Source of the DNA: Cichorium intybus | Taxonomy: Eukaryota > Streptophyta > Magnoliopsida > Asterales > Asteraceae | Reading direction: 5' to 3' | Assembly: GCA_023525715.1 (NCBI GenBank) | Contig: CM042009.1 | Span: forward strand, 123,198,819 to 123,262,818 | Length of the DNA stretch: 64,000 nucleotides | Shown here: piece by piece, positions 62,848-64,000 of the stretch | How positions within the stretch are numbered: the first letter of the stretch is position 1 | How the letters are laid out: every line of letters starts with the position of its first letter | Program-made: the position numbers and the translations under genes | Notes under the pieces: generated by a model | The model's database searches: none | The model's input: only the letters and a program-made list of their open reading frames with translations | Told to the model about the DNA's origin: nothing

Positions 62848-62850
<3 letters not shown>
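62816..62850 (-). repeat. Right terminal inverted repeat of the MULE
   Basis: In reverse complement it starts gagttagtattaaatg directly at the TA tract and pairs with 51380-51414. Confidence 0.55.

Positions 62851-62933
<83 letters not shown>
62851..62933. repeat. (TA)n microsatellite at the right end of the MULE
   Basis: About 83 bases of TA dinucleotides directly outside the right terminal repeat, mirroring the left side. Confidence 0.95.
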
Positions 62934-62936
<3 letters not shown>

Positions 62937-64000
62937 CATTCGTTGAATTCAGACGAACAGAAACACAAACAACCGTGATGTATATAATATTATTATATAT
63001 ATAGTGGGTCCCACTCCATTATTATCCAATTTTACATATTTTACCCTTAAAAATTCATATATTCATTTTGAACCATACGTATACAAAATGTATTGTTAAG
63101 TTTAATAATATATTGTTTTATAAAACACAAAATATACCGTTACAACGGTATCGTCGATACGAACAACCTGACGTCAAAATTCCATATTATGGTGAACTAA
63201 GTATATCAATCTATTTAAGATATACAACTATAAATACAATGGGACTAAAACTCTCTAAAACAATCTGTACAAAGTATACTTTAAAATACACTGATATTTT
63301 TATAAAGTATAAGTACAAGTACATACATACTAGAACAGTGTCATAACTAGAACAATACAAGAGTAACAAGATGAGTTGAACACTACGAGTAAGCCTAGGT
63401 AGTTATGTGATCATACCTAGGACAAATAGAGCCTGATCAACTCTATTTGTCCAAGGTATGACTAACATGTACTTAGAAATAGTCGTAGTGAACAACAAGT
63501 CTAAAAACTTACTAAGAACCATATATAGAGAAACTCTAAAAATATCTCACAAGAGAAATGAAGAGTCTCACAGGGGAAATGAAGAGTCTTAAAACCCCTA
63601 TATAACACCAAGATCAAGCATGTTATTTGCATCCAAAAATAAATCTCTCCATTAATCGTTTCATATTCTTAGCATTAACAATTCATCAATTTACACCTTA
63701 TGGAAAAGAAATTGAAACCACACAAATATAGTCCCTTGAGTTAAAGACTATGTCAGATCCATCATATTACATATTTTTAATTCTAGGGATTGAGTTGTCA
63801 TTATGGCAAACGTCGTGGTACAGAATGTCATATAATAAACAATGCAATATAGTCCTAAAGTATAATAAAGCTAAAATACTATAGGAGTATTTTACAATAC
63901 TATAGAACCATACATCTAGACACTTTATGAATCTCTTGTACCCAAATCCTTACATAGTCGACCTGACATTTCAATAATACCTAACGAATAACTGTTATCG
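62934..64000. other. Right flank, no gene recognised
   Basis: AT-rich. Could be the continuation of the repeat that the MULE entered (see 50734-51293), but no clear sequence match was found. Contains the hairpin at 63411-63461. Confidence 0.4.
63411..63461. repeat. Strong hairpin with 21-bp arms
   Basis: Left arm 63411-63431 and right arm 63441-63461 are inverted copies with one mismatch (cctagg against ccaagg), around a 9-base loop cctgatcaa. No T-run or A/T terminator context and no gene is attached. Confidence 0.85.

Larger units (their letters stand above)
51380..62850. mobile_element. Multi-gene Mutator-like element with dispersed palindromes
   Basis: The element is bounded by (TA)n tracts on both sides. 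Just inside them, 51380-51414 and the reverse complement of 62816-62850 align without gaps at 24 of 35 bases (both contain aaatg, gcaa and tactgt), giving degenerate terminal inverted repeats. It holds a FAR1-type transposase gene (+), an Agenet gene (-) and a Ulp1-like gene (-), plus the ATTCTCAGAGAAT-type motif throughout its non-coding DNA. The motif was not noticed outside this interval. The exact ends are uncertain because TA-rich target sites hide the target duplication. Confidence 0.7.

Overview
The window is a repeat-rich, AT-rich stretch of a flowering-plant nuclear genome. Genes have GT-AG introns, there are (TA)n microsatellites, nested LTR retrotransposons, tRNA-derived SINEs and many small DNA transposons. 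The style of the repeats and genes suggests an asterid, perhaps a lettuce/sunflower-type Asteraceae; that is an impression, not a proof. No rRNA, tRNA gene, CRISPR array or organellar block was seen.

Layout. (1) 1-24080 is a nest of LTR elements. An old element with no coding capacity (internal part 1-2382, LTR from 2383) was cut by a young 9.1 kb non-autonomous element with 2,962-bp LTRs (4307-13423). That young element carries an antisense, intron-containing copy of an RWP-RK transcription factor gene. The same old LTR was cut again by a very young Ty1/copia element (13762-23604) with a full-length 1,330-codon polyprotein frame. The copia element was in turn hit by a 917-bp hAT element (19639-20555) exactly at the start of its gag. 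(2) 24081-28900 holds degraded transposon pieces and a ~1 kb duplication of the promoter and first codons of the next gene, separated by a copia RT/RNase H remnant. (3) 28901-37620 holds the two clear host genes, tail to tail. One is a JMJ30/JMJD5-type JmjC oxygenase (+, six exons, 405 aa, one GC-AG intron, a 3.2 kb intron stuffed with repeats including a 1.6 kb fold-back element, and an evening element in its promoter). The other is an IRK-interacting/GIL1-type DUF641 protein (-, two exons, 566 aa). (4) 37.6-51.3 kb is intergenic, with two SINEs, several MITEs with clear target-site duplications, and two or three doubtful small ORFs. (5) 51380-62850 is a ~11.5 kb Mutator-like element (MULE) lying between two (TA)n tracts. 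It encodes a FAR1-type transposase (one frameshift), a small Agenet/Tudor protein, and an eight-exon Ulp1-like protein whose reading frame is open throughout. (6) 62.9-64 kb has no recognised gene but a strong 21-bp-arm hairpin.

The most interesting region is the MULE. Its introns and spacers, but not its exons, carry roughly 55-60 copies of a short palindrome close to ATTCTCAGAGAAT. A self-specific motif spread over non-coding DNA, together with non-transposase proteins (a chromatin-reader-like Agenet protein and a probably inactive Ulp1-like protein), recalls the anti-silencing arrangement of Arabidopsis VANDAL elements. The motif and the accessory genes here are different, so this is a candidate for a separate, undescribed system.
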